The translations under genes were made by a program, and so were the position numbers. From Parascardovia denticolens DSM 10105 = JCM 12538 (GTDB lineage Bacteria > Actinomycetota > Actinomycetes > Actinomycetales > Bifidobacteriaceae), in assembly GCF_001042675.1 (NCBI RefSeq), contig NZ_AP012333.1:1116001-1180000 (forward strand): a DNA stretch of 64,000 nt, read 5' to 3'. Every line of letters starts with the position of its first letter. The stretch's first letter is position 1. A model generated the notes under the pieces. That model was given only the letters and a program-made list of their open reading frames with translations. It was not told where the DNA came from and did not search any database. Shown here one piece after another: positions 8,669-17,460 of this stretch.

Positions 8669-9364
8669 CTAGTCCTGCGCCCCTTCGATCTGCTGGACGA
8701 CGGCATCGGCCACTTCCATCATGGTCAGACGCCGGTCCATGGAGGTCTTCTGAATCCAGCGGAAGGCCTCCTGCTCGGTCAGCCCCATATGCTGCATGAG
8801 CAGGCCCTTGGCCTTATCCACATGCTTGCGGCTCTCCAAACGGTTCTTCAGCTCGTCCACCTGATTGCGCAGCTCCTGGATCTCTTGATCGGCCTCGGCC
8901 GAAGTCTGATTGGCGTCGGAGGCGGATCGGGGGATCTCGGAGATCTGGGAGCGCAAGGCCTTCATCTGCTTGAACCGCTCCTGGGCGACGACCAAGGCGG
9001 GGAAAAGGCGTTCGGGGACGAAAGGCTTGACCACATAGGCCATGACTCCCGCGTCCACGGCCTCGGCCACCAGATCCTTCTGGGAGAAGGCGGTCAGCAT
9101 GACGACGGGGGCCAGGAAGTCCTTGTTGATTTCGCGGGCCGCGGTGATGCCATTCATCTCAGGCATTTTGATGTCCATGACCACGATGTCGGGCTTCAAT
9201 TCGCGGACCTTATCCACCGCTTCCTTGCCGTTGGCGGCTTCGCCTACGACGTCATAGCCGTTCTCCCCCAGGGATTCGACAATATCCAAGCGGTTCAAAG
9301 CCTCATCTTCGGCGACGACCACGGTGGGCTTGTGAGCGTTTTCCGATATCTTCTTTGTATTCAT
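8669..9364 (-). CDS. pdtaR: ANTAR-domain response regulator, PdtaR type
   Basis: 231 residues. Receiver domain at about 13-130: acidic pair VVAEDEA, phospho-acceptor Asp in VVMDIKMPEMNG, Thr in MLTAFS, Lys in VVKPF. A predicted coiled-coil linker (about 135-170) leads to a C-terminal ANTAR RNA-binding domain (about 170-228; HVDKAKGLLMQHMGLTEQEA, then RWIQKTSMDRRLTM). ANTAR regulators bind paired hairpins in nascent RNA to prevent termination. In Mycobacterium PdtaR is phosphorylated by PdtaS; the matching kinase here is at 47417-48925, not adjacent. It lies 74 bases upstream of polA on the same strand. Identity is secure as a family; RNA targets are not visible here. Confidence 0.88.
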   Translation of the reverse strand: MNTKKISENAHKPTVVVAEDEALNRLDIVESLGENGYDVVGEAANGKEAVDKVRELKPDIVVMDIKMPEMNGITAAREINKDFLAPVVMLTAFSQKDLVAEAVDAGVMAYVVKPFVPERLFPALVVAQERFKQMKALRSQISEIPRSASDANQTSAEADQEIQELRNQVDELKNRLESRKHVDKAKGLLMQHMGLTEQEAFRWIQKTSMDRRLTMMEVADAVVQQIEGAQD

Positions 9365-9493
9365 GTCCTACCTTCCTTGTGCAAGGACTACAGATGAATC
9401 ACGACACTCAACAACGCTAAGGCATGCGTTTCAACCTTGAAGCTCTCCCACTGCGCGGCACGCCGACTACTCAGCAAGATCCTTGCCTTGACG

Positions 9494-9567
9494 TGCCTCG
9501 GGTGGGACTCGAACCCACACTGCACGGATTTTGAGGCCGTTTCCTCTACCAATTGGGATACCGAGGC
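9494..9567 (-). tRNA. Class-I-shaped tRNA with CAA (Leu) anticodon
   Basis: 74 nt on the minus strand. Acceptor GCCTCGG/CCGAGGC pairs fully, discriminator is A. T arm GTGGG TTCGAGT CCCAC. Anticodon stem ACGGC/TCCGT has a C.U mismatch next to the loop CTCAAAA, which places CAA at 34-36. The variable loop is only five bases (GCAGT), whereas bacterial leucine tRNAs normally have a long variable arm, as the tRNA-Leu(TAA) at 51285-51367 does. The D stem has only about three pairs. It is certainly tRNA-like; amino acid identity is uncertain. Confidence 0.75.
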
Positions 9568-9773
9568 ATCGCGCACAAAAACGAACGCTCCGTGCGCAAC
9601 AGCACCCAATGTACTACATTTGTCGGTCCGACACACCCAAAGTCCGATTTTCCGCCAAGGAATGAAGAGAGGATAAAATGGAATCGTTCTTCGCGCGGAC
9701 CCCTTGAACCCGCTGCACCGGGCGCGAAAGGGCGAGCGGAGCTGGAATTCACAGTCTTCCAAAGGAGCAGACT

Positions 9774-10364
9774 ATGGCGGAAAAGACATATCGGGAGTTC
9801 GATCCCTGGCGCGTGTCCCCCATTCGCGAAGAGAAAAGGGAGCAGGTCTTAAGCACCTACTATTTCGACGTGGACCGGGTCAACCTGAGCAACAAGGAAA
9901 TCGGCCAGTTCGAGCGTTACATCGTCAGGGAGAACGATGGCGATACGGTCTGCGTCCTGCCCGTCACCGAGAATCAGGAGGTCGTCTTCATCGAGCAATA
10001 CCGCGTCCCCAACCATTCCTGGACCTTGGAGCTGCCCGCCGGGCATGCCACGGATCCCCATCAGCATCCGGAGGAGATCGCCGAGATGAAGCTGGAGGAA
10101 GAGGCCGGTTACCAGGCCAGCGACTTCTCCCAGGTGGTCCGTTTCGTCAACACCCCCAGCTTCTCCACCCAGCACACGGTGATTTACCGGGCCACCGGTC
10201 TGACCCGGGTGGAGCGGGGCGACCTCGGCCCGGAGTCCCCTTACTCCAACACCCGCGTGATCCCTTTGGACAAGGCTTATGAGATGGCCTTGAACGGGAC
10301 CATCGTGGACGCCAAATCCATCATCGGAGTCTTGAACGAATACACCCGTCACCACTGCCACTGA
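9774..10364 (+). CDS. Nudix hydrolase family protein with altered Nudix box (ADP-ribose pyrophosphatase-like)
   Basis: 196 residues. The fold resembles ADP-sugar pyrophosphatases: QYRVPNHSWTLELPAGHA (about 76-93) leads into the Nudix helix PEEIAEMKLEEEAGY (about 100-114), and SFSTQHTVIYRATGL follows. The consensus GX5EX7REUXEEXGU is changed: the RE pair is MK, while the EEE cluster and Gly remain. Spacing between the first Gly and the helix is also long. The catalytic-helix Glu cluster may still bind metal, but activity cannot be assumed. Start: AAGGAG lies about 7 bases before the ATG at 9774. Transcribed alone, ending at a strong terminator. Confidence 0.82.
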   Translation: MAEKTYREFDPWRVSPIREEKREQVLSTYYFDVDRVNLSNKEIGQFERYIVRENDGDTVCVLPVTENQEVVFIEQYRVPNHSWTLELPAGHATDPHQHPEEIAEMKLEEEAGYQASDFSQVVRFVNTPSFSTQHTVIYRATGLTRVERGDLGPESPYSNTRVIPLDKAYEMALNGTIVDAKSIIGVLNEYTRHHCH

Positions 10365-10507
10365 GCCCGGCCACTGACCCCTGATTTGACCTTTGCCCCT
10401 GAACCATTCATGATTCCCCAGTCGTCCTGTCGTCCTCGAACGGGCACTCTGACTTCTGGCTGATCTTCTGACTGATTCTCGGAAAGGCCCATGGGACCCC
10501 ATCAAAG

Positions 10508-10568
10508 CCCTCCTTCCTCTGATGTAATGTGATACGCATCACAGGAAGGAGGGTTCTTTCATATTTTT
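10508..10568 (+). terminator. Intrinsic terminator after the Nudix gene
   Basis: CCCTCCTTCCT pairs perfectly with AGGAAGGAGGG; a second inner stem TGATG/CATCA lies in the loop. Followed by TTCTTTCATATTTTT. Confidence 0.85.
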
Positions 10569-10614
10569 CTCTCGCTTCCCGCATATTTTTCCGCCTAGAG
10601 TATGACCCCCAGCG

Positions 10615-10620
10615 TAATCT
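10615..10620 (+). promoter_or_regulatory. Candidate -10 of the L,D-transpeptidase gene
   Basis: TAATCT ends 7 bases before the ATG at 10628, with no Shine-Dalgarno between; this suggests a leaderless message. No convincing -35. Confidence 0.35.
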
Positions 10621-10627
10621 TGACCCT

Positions 10628-12097
10628 ATGAAGTCGGAACATGGAAAGAGGAAAGCAGCCCCTGGGAAAAAGGCTGGAATCATCGCCTCGATTATCATCC
10701 TTGCCCTCCTCGTCGCCTTGGGAGCCGGCGGATACGGTCTGATCGACTATTTCCGGGATCGCGTGGCCCCTGGCGTGAGTCTGGGATCCACCCCAGTGAC
10801 CGGTCAGGACAAGACCCAAGTGAAAAAGACCATCCGAGCCGTGGCCTCTTCCACCAAGGTGACCATCAAGTCCAACGGCAAGAGCACCACCGCGTCCCTG
10901 CAGGACCTGCACGTGACCGTCGATGTGGACAAGACGGCCGACTCCCTCCTTCAAGCCAAACAAGGTAACCCCATCACCAGGCTCAACCCTCAGGAGAAAA
11001 GCCAGGTCGGCCTGATCGCCAAGACCGATGAGGTCAGTCTGCAAAGCGACCTCAACAAATATTTCCTCGGGACCGAAAGGGAAGTCCAGCTTCCCACCGT
11101 CTCCTACTCGTCCGAAGAAGGCAAGTTCGTGGTCAACGCAGGCAAAAACGGCCAATCGGTGGACCTCTCTTCCGTCAAACCGGCCATCACGGCCGCTCTC
11201 AAGAACAAGGCCGGCGGCACCGTTTCGGTCGTCGCCGCCATCAAGACCGACGTCCCCGTCATCTCCGACCAAACCGCCCACGGGGCTGCGGACCAGGCCA
11301 ACAAGAATCTGATACGCAAGATCACCATCACCAACGGGGCCCATAAATCCTTCACCCTCCCCTCTTCCATCATCGCCCAATGGACCACTTTCACCTCCGA
11401 CGTCCACAAGAAAACCATGAGCGTCGGTTACAAGACGGGTCAGCTCTCCGACTATCTGGCGAAACAGCTGCCATCGAAGCTGAACGAGGACAAGGTGGAC
11501 GAGCAGATCGTCGTCAACCCGCATGGGACCGTCATGGGGGTCAAAGTCCATGGCGTGAACGGCCTCGCCGTCAAAGACACCAAGACCACCGCCGCACAGG
11601 TCTTTGCCAGTCTCGAGGCCGGCGAAGACGCCCAGCTGACTGCTTCGATGGCTACGGTCAAATACGGGACCAAGCAGACCCTGGTCCGCTACGACATCCC
11701 CAACGGGGACCCCTGGATGCTGGTCGACCTGTCCGCCCAAAAGGCCTTCGCCTATAAAGGCACCACCAAGGTGAAGACCTTCAACGTCTCCACCGGTCGC
11801 AAGGACCGGGCCACCGATGACGGCGTCTGGTACGTGCACACCAAATACAAGGTCCAGACCATGCGGGGGCCGGGCTATGTCTCCCCCAACGTCAAATGGG
11901 TCACTTACTTCTGTGGGGGCGAAGGCTTTCATACGGCCCTGTGGAACCTGGAAGGGATCGCCATGGGACGGCCCTCTTCGCACGGCTGCGTCAACATGAC
12001 GGAGGCGGATGCGAAATGGGTGTATGATTTTCTCCCTATCGGAGGCATGGTCAAGGTGATTGGTGCCACCCCTGATTCCGCTGTCCGTAAATCTTGA
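10628..12097 (+). CDS. Membrane-anchored L,D-transpeptidase (YkuD domain)
   Basis: 489 residues from the ATG at 10628; an upstream in-frame start at 10529 would fall inside the preceding terminator and gives a poor N-terminus. A basic segment (KSEHGKRKAAPGKKAG) and one membrane helix (about 18-40) anchor it, with the rest outside. Two repeated peptidoglycan-binding-like domains (about 60-330) precede a YkuD domain (about 350-483) with the catalytic His/Cys motif RPSSHGCVNM. The family makes 3-3 peptide cross-links in peptidoglycan or attaches proteins to it, independently of penicillin-binding proteins. It stands alone between two terminators. Assignment is strong; whether it cross-links or attaches is unknown. 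Confidence 0.9.
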   Translation: MKSEHGKRKAAPGKKAGIIASIIILALLVALGAGGYGLIDYFRDRVAPGVSLGSTPVTGQDKTQVKKTIRAVASSTKVTIKSNGKSTTASLQDLHVTVDVDKTADSLLQAKQGNPITRLNPQEKSQVGLIAKTDEVSLQSDLNKYFLGTEREVQLPTVSYSSEEGKFVVNAGKNGQSVDLSSVKPAITAALKNKAGGTVSVVAAIKTDVPVISDQTAHGAADQANKNLIRKITITNGAHKSFTLPSSIIAQWTTFTSDVHKKTMSVGYKTGQLSDYLAKQLPSKLNEDKVDEQIVVNPHGTVMGVKVHGVNGLAVKDTKTTAAQVFASLEAGEDAQLTASMATVKYGTKQTLVRYDIPNGDPWMLVDLSAQKAFAYKGTTKVKTFNVSTGRKDRATDDGVWYVHTKYKVQTMRGPGYVSPNVKWVTYFCGGEGFHTALWNLEGIAMGRPSSHGCVNMTEADAKWVYDFLPIGGMVKVIGATPDSAVRKS

Positions 12098-12136
12098 GCT
12101 TCCAAGCTCCAGCTGATCACCGGCTGGTTCTTATTA

Positions 12137-12175
12137 TCCCCTGTCTTCCGCTGGGAGACAGGGGATTTTTTATTC
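12137..12175 (+). terminator. Intrinsic terminator after the L,D-transpeptidase gene
   Basis: TCCCCTGTCT pairs perfectly with AGACAGGGGA (9-base loop), followed by TTTTTT. Confidence 0.9.
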
Positions 12176-12182
12176 CCTCCAG

Positions 12183-12290
12183 ATGCGAGAGGATTCCTGT
12201 ATAGGAGGCTCTCTATGCGGGATCCCCATGGAGGAAGATTTCTGCATGGGAGGATTCTATGTGAAAGGGTTCCTGCATGCGAAGAGGGCC
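12183..12290. repeat. Three degenerate copies of a GATTYCTGYATRGGAGG unit
   Basis: Near-copies begin at about 12189 (GAGGATTCCTGTATAGGAGG), 12233 (GAAGATTTCTGCATGGGAGG) and 12260 (AAAGGGTTCCTGCATGCGAA). An open frame from 12183 to 12524 crosses them but has biased, basic, low-complexity sequence and runs into the pyk terminator, so I do not call a gene. The rest of 12098-12493 (396 bases) holds only two terminators. Confidence 0.45.
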
Positions 12291-12351
12291 AAGAGAAGAC
12301 CAAAAGACTGCAAGCTGCAAGGAGGCAGAAGAAGACAAGGCGACCAAAAGG

Positions 12352-12387
12352 AATCAAAAAAGGCCCTGCGAAAACTGATTCGCAGGG
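12352..12387 (-). terminator. Intrinsic terminator after pyk
   Basis: On the minus strand CCCTGCGAA pairs perfectly with TTCGCAGGG, followed by CCTTTTTTG. It lies about 105 bases after the pyk stop. Confidence 0.85.
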
Positions 12388-12493
12388 TCTTGAGCGTATC
12401 CGCCGCTCCCCCTAGCTTGGAACTCCCACCGAAGTCGGACCGAAAACCAAGCTTAGAGAAGAAAGAGAAGGAAGCAAGCGGAATCGCTACTCG

Positions 12494-13936
12494 TTACTCG
12501 TTGTGGCCAACGGTGTGGACGTAGATGGAGTCGGTGGCGCCGGCCTCGGTAGCGGAAGGAGAGCAGGACACGACGACGACGGTATCGCCATCTGCCAGCT
12601 TGCCTTCGGCCTTGAGGGTATCGTCAGCCAGCTTCATCAGGTTTTCGCGGTTCAGGCCGTGATACTCCTTGCCCAGCTTGATGCCTTCAGTGCCCCAGCT
12701 CAGGCCAAGGAAGCACTTGGTGTGCTCATCGGTGGTCAAGCCGTAGATCGGGGCGGCAGGCCGTTCGGCGGAAATGCGGTGGACGGTGGCGCCGGTGGAG
12801 GTGAAGGCGACGATGGCCTTGACATCCAGCTTGGCGGCCAATTCCACGGCGGAGTGGGCCACGGCGGAGGAGACGGTGAACTTCTCGTCCTTGATGGCGG
12901 GGATGCGGTCATATCCATGATCGGTGGCGTAAGCGGAGATGCGGCTCATGCTTTCCACTGTGACCACGGGGTAATCGCCCACGGCGGTCTCGTTGGAGGT
13001 CATGGTGGCGTCGGCCCCATCGAGGACGGCGTTCGCGCAATCGGAGGCTTCGGCGCGGGTGGGAACCGGGCTGTGGACCATGGAGCCCAGGACCTCGGTG
13101 GCCACGATGACCGGCTTGCCGTAGGAACGGGAAAGCTCGATGCAACGCTTGGTAATCAGGGGGACCTCTTCGAAAGGCATTTCCACGGCCATATCGCCAC
13201 GAGCGACCATGATGCCGTCGAAGGCCTTGACGATCTCTTCCAGGTTCTCCACGGCCTGGGGCTTCTCGATCTTGGCGACCACGGGGACGCGGCGGCCTTC
13301 CTCGTCCATGATCTGATGGGCGCGGTCGATGTCGGAAGCGAAACGGACGAAGGACATGGCGATCACGTCAGCCCCGGTCTGGATGCCCCAGCGCAGGTCC
13401 TCCTCGTCCTTAGGGGTCAAAGCAGGCAGGGAAACAGCCACGCCAGGCAGGTTGATGCCCTTGTGGGAGGAGACGGGTCCGGCCACGATGACCTTGGTGT
13501 GCACGTCATTGCCTTCGACTTTGGTGACCTCCAAGCGGACCTTGCCATCATCGATGAGGATGGGGTCCCCAGGATGGCAGTCGGCGGGCAGGCCCTTGAA
13601 AGTGGTGGAAACGCGGTCTTTGTTGCCGGTGATCTCATCGGTGGTGATGACGAACTCCTGGCCGGCCTCCAGCTGGACCTTGTCTTCGCCTTCGGCGTTC
13701 TTTTCGATCCAGCCGCAACGGATCTTCGGGCCCTGCAGATCGACAAGCACAGCCACATTCTTGCCGGCCAACTCGCCGGCCTTGCGAATGTTGTCGTAAA
13801 TGGCCAGGTGCTCTTCGACCGTGCCATGAGAGCGGTTGATACGAGCCACGTTCATACCGGCCTTGACCAAATCGGTCAGGACTTCCAAGGATGAAGTGGC
13901 TGGTCCGATAGTATCAACAATCTTTGCTTTGCGCAT
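12494..13936 (-). CDS. pyk: Pyruvate kinase
   Basis: 480 residues. Converts phosphoenolpyruvate and ADP to pyruvate and ATP. N-terminal KIVDTIGPAT, MNVARINRSHG, LVDLQGPKIRCG (B domain entry), active-site Lys in VVAKIEKPQAVENL, metal site VARGDMAVEMP and PTRAEASDCANAVLDGADATM are all in order; the C-terminal effector domain spans about 350-480. Differences from the common consensus: ATQMLESM reads ATEVLGSM and SGETA reads SNETA. Bifidobacterial pyruvate kinases are known to depart from the consensus in this area, but the NET form is worth noting. Start: AGGTAGG about 6 bases before the ATG. Transcribed alone. Confidence 0.95.
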   Translation of the reverse strand: MRKAKIVDTIGPATSSLEVLTDLVKAGMNVARINRSHGTVEEHLAIYDNIRKAGELAGKNVAVLVDLQGPKIRCGWIEKNAEGEDKVQLEAGQEFVITTDEITGNKDRVSTTFKGLPADCHPGDPILIDDGKVRLEVTKVEGNDVHTKVIVAGPVSSHKGINLPGVAVSLPALTPKDEEDLRWGIQTGADVIAMSFVRFASDIDRAHQIMDEEGRRVPVVAKIEKPQAVENLEEIVKAFDGIMVARGDMAVEMPFEEVPLITKRCIELSRSYGKPVIVATEVLGSMVHSPVPTRAEASDCANAVLDGADATMTSNETAVGDYPVVTVESMSRISAYATDHGYDRIPAIKDEKFTVSSAVAHSAVELAAKLDVKAIVAFTSTGATVHRISAERPAAPIYGLTTDEHTKCFLGLSWGTEGIKLGKEYHGLNRENLMKLADDTLKAEGKLADGDTVVVVSCSPSATEAGATDSIYVHTVGHNE

Positions 13937-14251
13937 GAATGCCTACCTATTTCTGTTTTCTGATAATGGAACGGGATCCCTATCCGGGGCCTCCCGTATT
14001 CACAACACCTTCAGTCTATAGGTAAGTTAAGACGCCTGACGGTGCCTTCTCCTCCCCCTTCCGCCTGCGCCAAAAGGCCGCGGACCACTTGATCTTGGCC
14101 GACGGGAGGCCTTGCGGCTCAAGGGGTTGGAGCACCCTCAGGCGGGATGGAAGAGAATCGGAAAATCCTGAAAGAGAAGGAGAAAGAGGAAAGAAAAAAT
14201 CGAGGAAGCCGGAAGAAGAGACAGGAGAAATCCGCAGGGGAAAAGCGGGCC
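13937..14251. other. Non-coding spacer between terC and pyk
   Basis: 315 bases. It must contain the pyk promoter (minus strand), but I find no convincing -35/-10 pair. A purine-rich stretch (14150-14230) gives a T-rich minus-strand trailer after terC without a clear hairpin. No gene seen. Confidence 0.5.
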
Positions 14252-15238
14252 TTACTTGGTCCGCGTCTTTTGCATCTTCTTCATCTTGACCACGGAGGCG
14301 AGGGAAGCCAGTCCTAAGGAAAGAATGATCACCAAGAGAGAGGCCCAGGTGGGGATCTCCGGTATGGAGGCGGTCCCCTTGCCGCCGTTGATGAAAGGCA
14401 GGGTGTTCTCATGCAAGGCTTCCATGATCAGCTTGACGCCGATGAACCCCAGGACCACGGACAGGCCGATGGGCAGATAGACCAGCTTGTCCAAAAGTGA
14501 GCCCAGCAGGAAGTAAAGCCGCTGAAGCCCTAGGAGAGCGAAGCATTGCGTGGTGAAGACGATGAAAGGGTCGCGGGTCAGGCCGAAGATGGCGGGGATG
14601 GAGTCGAAGGCGAACATGACGTCCGTGGTCCCGATGGCGATGAAAACGACCAACATGGGGGTGAAATACTTGACCCCGTTCCTGACCACCCGCAGCTTCT
14701 CCCCCTCATACTCGTTGGTGATCTTCATGCCTTTTTTCAGGAAAGTGATGAGTTTGTTCTCCTGATAGTCATCCTCTTCATCCTTGCCTTTCAGCAGGGA
14801 GATGGCGGTAGAGATGAGGAAGGCCCCGAAGAGGAAGAAGACCCAGGTGAAACGGGTGATGATAGCCGAACCCAGGAGGATGAAGATGCCCCGCAAGATC
14901 AAGGCTATGGTGATGCCCACCGACAGGACGAACTTCTGCAGCTTCTTCGGTACGGCGAAGTTGGACATGATGATGACGAAGACGAAGAGGTTGTCCACAC
15001 TGAGGGAATACTCGGTCAGCCAGCCCGAGTAGAACTCGATGGCGGGTTTGGCCCCGGCGAAATACCAGACCAGTCCCCCGAAGACCAAGGCCGCCGCCAC
15101 GAAGAAACCGATATGCTGCAGACACTCCTTGGTGGAAGGCACATGAGGGCGTCTGCCGATGACGAAAAGGTCGACGATGAAGAAGACGGCCAGAACGACA
15201 AGGGTGACGATCATGAAGGCGAAGGGGGTTTCTGACAT
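14252..15238 (-). CDS. TerC-family membrane protein
   Basis: 328 residues with eight to nine membrane helices. Family hallmarks: GWLTEYSLSVDNLFVFVII (about 72-90), with the acidic/Asn pair E-SVDN in the membrane, and the second half repeat AIGTTDVMFAFDSIPAIFG (about 201-219), whose Asp residues match the first repeat. TerC/Alx proteins are linked to manganese or calcium export and to loading metals onto secreted enzymes; historically named for tellurite resistance. A charged loop (KGKDEEDDYQENK) separates the halves. It begins 35 bases after uvrB on the same strand, so it is probably in the coaE-uvrB-terC transcript. No metal riboswitch fits in the short gap. Confidence 0.88.
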   Translation of the reverse strand: MSETPFAFMIVTLVVLAVFFIVDLFVIGRRPHVPSTKECLQHIGFFVAAALVFGGLVWYFAGAKPAIEFYSGWLTEYSLSVDNLFVFVIIMSNFAVPKKLQKFVLSVGITIALILRGIFILLGSAIITRFTWVFFLFGAFLISTAISLLKGKDEEDDYQENKLITFLKKGMKITNEYEGEKLRVVRNGVKYFTPMLVVFIAIGTTDVMFAFDSIPAIFGLTRDPFIVFTTQCFALLGLQRLYFLLGSLLDKLVYLPIGLSVVLGFIGVKLIMEALHENTLPFINGGKGTASIPEIPTWASLLVIILSLGLASLASVVKMKKMQKTRTK

Positions 15239-15273
15239 GCCCTCAGCTTATGGCATTACTCTGACTTCACCCC

Positions 15274-17388
15274 TCAGGCCTTGGTCATCTGTCTCAATTC
15301 CTTCTTCAAGTCCTGGACCTCGTCGCGCAGGCGGGCGGCCAGCTCGAATTGAAGCTGTTCGGCCGCGGTGTGCATCTGTTCGCTCAGCTGACGGATCAGA
15401 TCGGCCAGGTCTTGGGCGGGCAGACCGGCCTCCATCAGCCTTTGCCGATTGCCGTCCATGGTCTTCCGGTCCAGATCGGGTACGCCCAGATGGGAGTTGC
15501 CGGCCTTGCCGGAGTTGCGGTAACCGGTTTCCAGCAAGGTCTCCGTGTCGATGTCCTCCTTGGCCAACATGTCGTTTACATCGGAGATCTTCTTGATCAG
15601 GGGCTGAGGGTCGATGCCATGCTCCTTGTTGTAAGCCATCTGGACTTCGCGGCGACGGTTGGTCTCATCGATGGCCTTGGCCATGGCCTCGGTCTCTTTA
15701 TCGGCGTACATGATGACCGTCCCCTGCACGTTTCGAGCGGCCCGACCGATGGTCTGGATCAGGGAGCGGTAGGAACGCAGGAAGCCTTCCTTATCCGCGT
15801 CCAGGATGGCCACCAGGGAGACTTCGGGCAGGTCCAGGCCTTCGCGCAGGAGGTTGATGCCCACGATCACGTCGATCTTGCCTTCGCGCAGCTCCCGCAG
15901 GAGCTCCACCCGGCGCAGGGTGTCCACATCGGAATGAAGGTATTCCACTTTGATGTCCCTGTCCAGGAGGTAATCGGTCAGGTCTTCGGCCATCTTCTTG
16001 GTCAGGGTGGTGACCAGGACGCGCTCGTTCCTGGACACCCGGTCTTTGATCTCGCCTAAGAGGTCGTCGATCTGCCCATCCACCGGGCGGACCTCCACCT
16101 GGGGATCCAAAAGACCGGTCGGGCGGATGATCTGTTCCACCACCCCATCGGACAGACCGAGCTCGTAATCGCCCGGGGTGGCTGACAAGTAGACGGTCTG
16201 ACCGATATGCTGCTGGAATTCCTCCCAGGTCAAAGGCCGGTTATCCATGGCGGAAGGCAGGCGGAAGCCATACTCCACCAAGGTCCGCTTGCGGGAGGCG
16301 TCCCCTTCGTACATGGCCCCGATCTGCGGGACCGTCTGATGGGACTCGTCGATGACAAGCAGGAAGTCATCAGGGAAAAAGTCCAGCAAAGTGTGGGGAG
16401 GGGTCCCGGGGGCGCGGCCGTCGAAGTGGCGGGAGTAGTTCTCCACGCCCGAACAGGTGCCGATCTGGGCCAGCATCTCCAAGTCGTAGGTGGTCCTCAT
16501 CTGCAGGCGTTGGGCTTCCAAAAGCTTGCCCTGCTTCTTGAACTCAGCCACCCGCTCGTCCAGCTCCTCCTTGATGGTCTTCATGGCCCGGTTGAGGCGG
16601 TCGGGGCCGGCCACGTAATGGGTGGCGGGGAAAATGTGGATGTTGGTCACATGGTCGATAATCTCCCCGGTCAGAGGATGCAGGGTGCTGATCCGGTCGA
16701 TCTCATCCCCGAAGAATTCGATGCGGATGGCCAGCTCTTCGTAGACCGGGATGATCTCCACCGTGTCCCCCCGGACGCGGAAAGTTCCCCGGGTGAAGGC
16801 CAAGTCATTGCGTTTGTACTGCATTTTGACGAAAGTGCGCAGGAGCTCGTCTCTGTTCAGCTCATCCCCCTCGTGGAGGAAAAGCATCTGGGAGGCATAC
16901 TCTTCCGGCGTGCCCAGACCGTAGATGCAAGAGACGGTGGAGACCACGACCGTGTCCCTCCTAGTCAGGAGGTTGGCCGTGGCCGCATGCCGCAGCCTTT
17001 CCACATCATCGTTGATGGAGGAATCCTTCTCGATGAAGGTGTCCGTCTGGGGAACGTAGGCTTCGGGCTGGTAGTAATCGTAGTAGGAGACGAAGTAGGA
17101 GACGGCGTTGTCCGGCATGAGCTCGCGGAATTCGGCGCAGAGCTGGGCGGCCAGGGTCTTGTTGGGTTCCAGGATCAGGGTAGGCCTTTGCAGTTTTTCG
17201 ATCAGCCAGGCGGTGGTGGCCGTCTTGCCCGTACCGGTGGCTCCCATGAGGACCACATCGCTTTCGCCGTTGTTGAGGCGTTCTGCCAGTTCTTCTATGG
17301 CCTGGGGCTGGTCACCGGAAGGCTGGTAAGGCGATTTGACGACAAAAGGCCTGTCCTCCCGCTCGATGATGCCATCCATCCCATCCAT
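15274..17388 (-). CDS. uvrB: Excinuclease ABC subunit B
   Basis: 704 residues, standard for the family. The damage-verification helicase-like subunit of nucleotide excision repair. Walker A GATGTGKT (about 54-61), the beta-hairpin region with [12 protein letters not shown] (about 100), the DEAD-like VIDESHQ (about 350), helicase motif VI with QTIGRAARN (about 555) and a C-terminal UVR motif (about 660-698) that binds UvrC. Start: GGGGAGG lies 4 bases before the first ATG; two further Met codons follow closely. It lies 72 bases after coaE on the same strand. mfd, its transcription-coupled partner, is at 55328. Confidence 0.97.
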   Translation of the reverse strand: MDGMDGIIEREDRPFVVKSPYQPSGDQPQAIEELAERLNNGESDVVLMGATGTGKTATTAWLIEKLQRPTLILEPNKTLAAQLCAEFRELMPDNAVSYFVSYYDYYQPEAYVPQTDTFIEKDSSINDDVERLRHAATANLLTRRDTVVVSTVSCIYGLGTPEEYASQMLFLHEGDELNRDELLRTFVKMQYKRNDLAFTRGTFRVRGDTVEIIPVYEELAIRIEFFGDEIDRISTLHPLTGEIIDHVTNIHIFPATHYVAGPDRLNRAMKTIKEELDERVAEFKKQGKLLEAQRLQMRTTYDLEMLAQIGTCSGVENYSRHFDGRAPGTPPHTLLDFFPDDFLLVIDESHQTVPQIGAMYEGDASRKRTLVEYGFRLPSAMDNRPLTWEEFQQHIGQTVYLSATPGDYELGLSDGVVEQIIRPTGLLDPQVEVRPVDGQIDDLLGEIKDRVSRNERVLVTTLTKKMAEDLTDYLLDRDIKVEYLHSDVDTLRRVELLRELREGKIDVIVGINLLREGLDLPEVSLVAILDADKEGFLRSYRSLIQTIGRAARNVQGTVIMYADKETEAMAKAIDETNRRREVQMAYNKEHGIDPQPLIKKISDVNDMLAKEDIDTETLLETGYRNSGKAGNSHLGVPDLDRKTMDGNRQRLMEAGLPAQDLADLIRQLSEQMHTAAEQLQFELAARLRDEVQDLKKELRQMTKA

Positions 17389-17460
17389 GATGCCTCCCCG
17401 GTTTATCCGCCAGTCCTTACCATTGTCCGCTTCCCAATGCGGCCTTATCCGATGATTATC

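Noticed and set aside
12503-13894. 463-codon open frame on the plus strand
   Set aside because: Antisense to pyk; no recognisable domain.
15239-15273. Manganese (yybP-ykoY) riboswitch before terC
   Set aside because: The gap to uvrB is only 35 bases, too short for the riboswitch.
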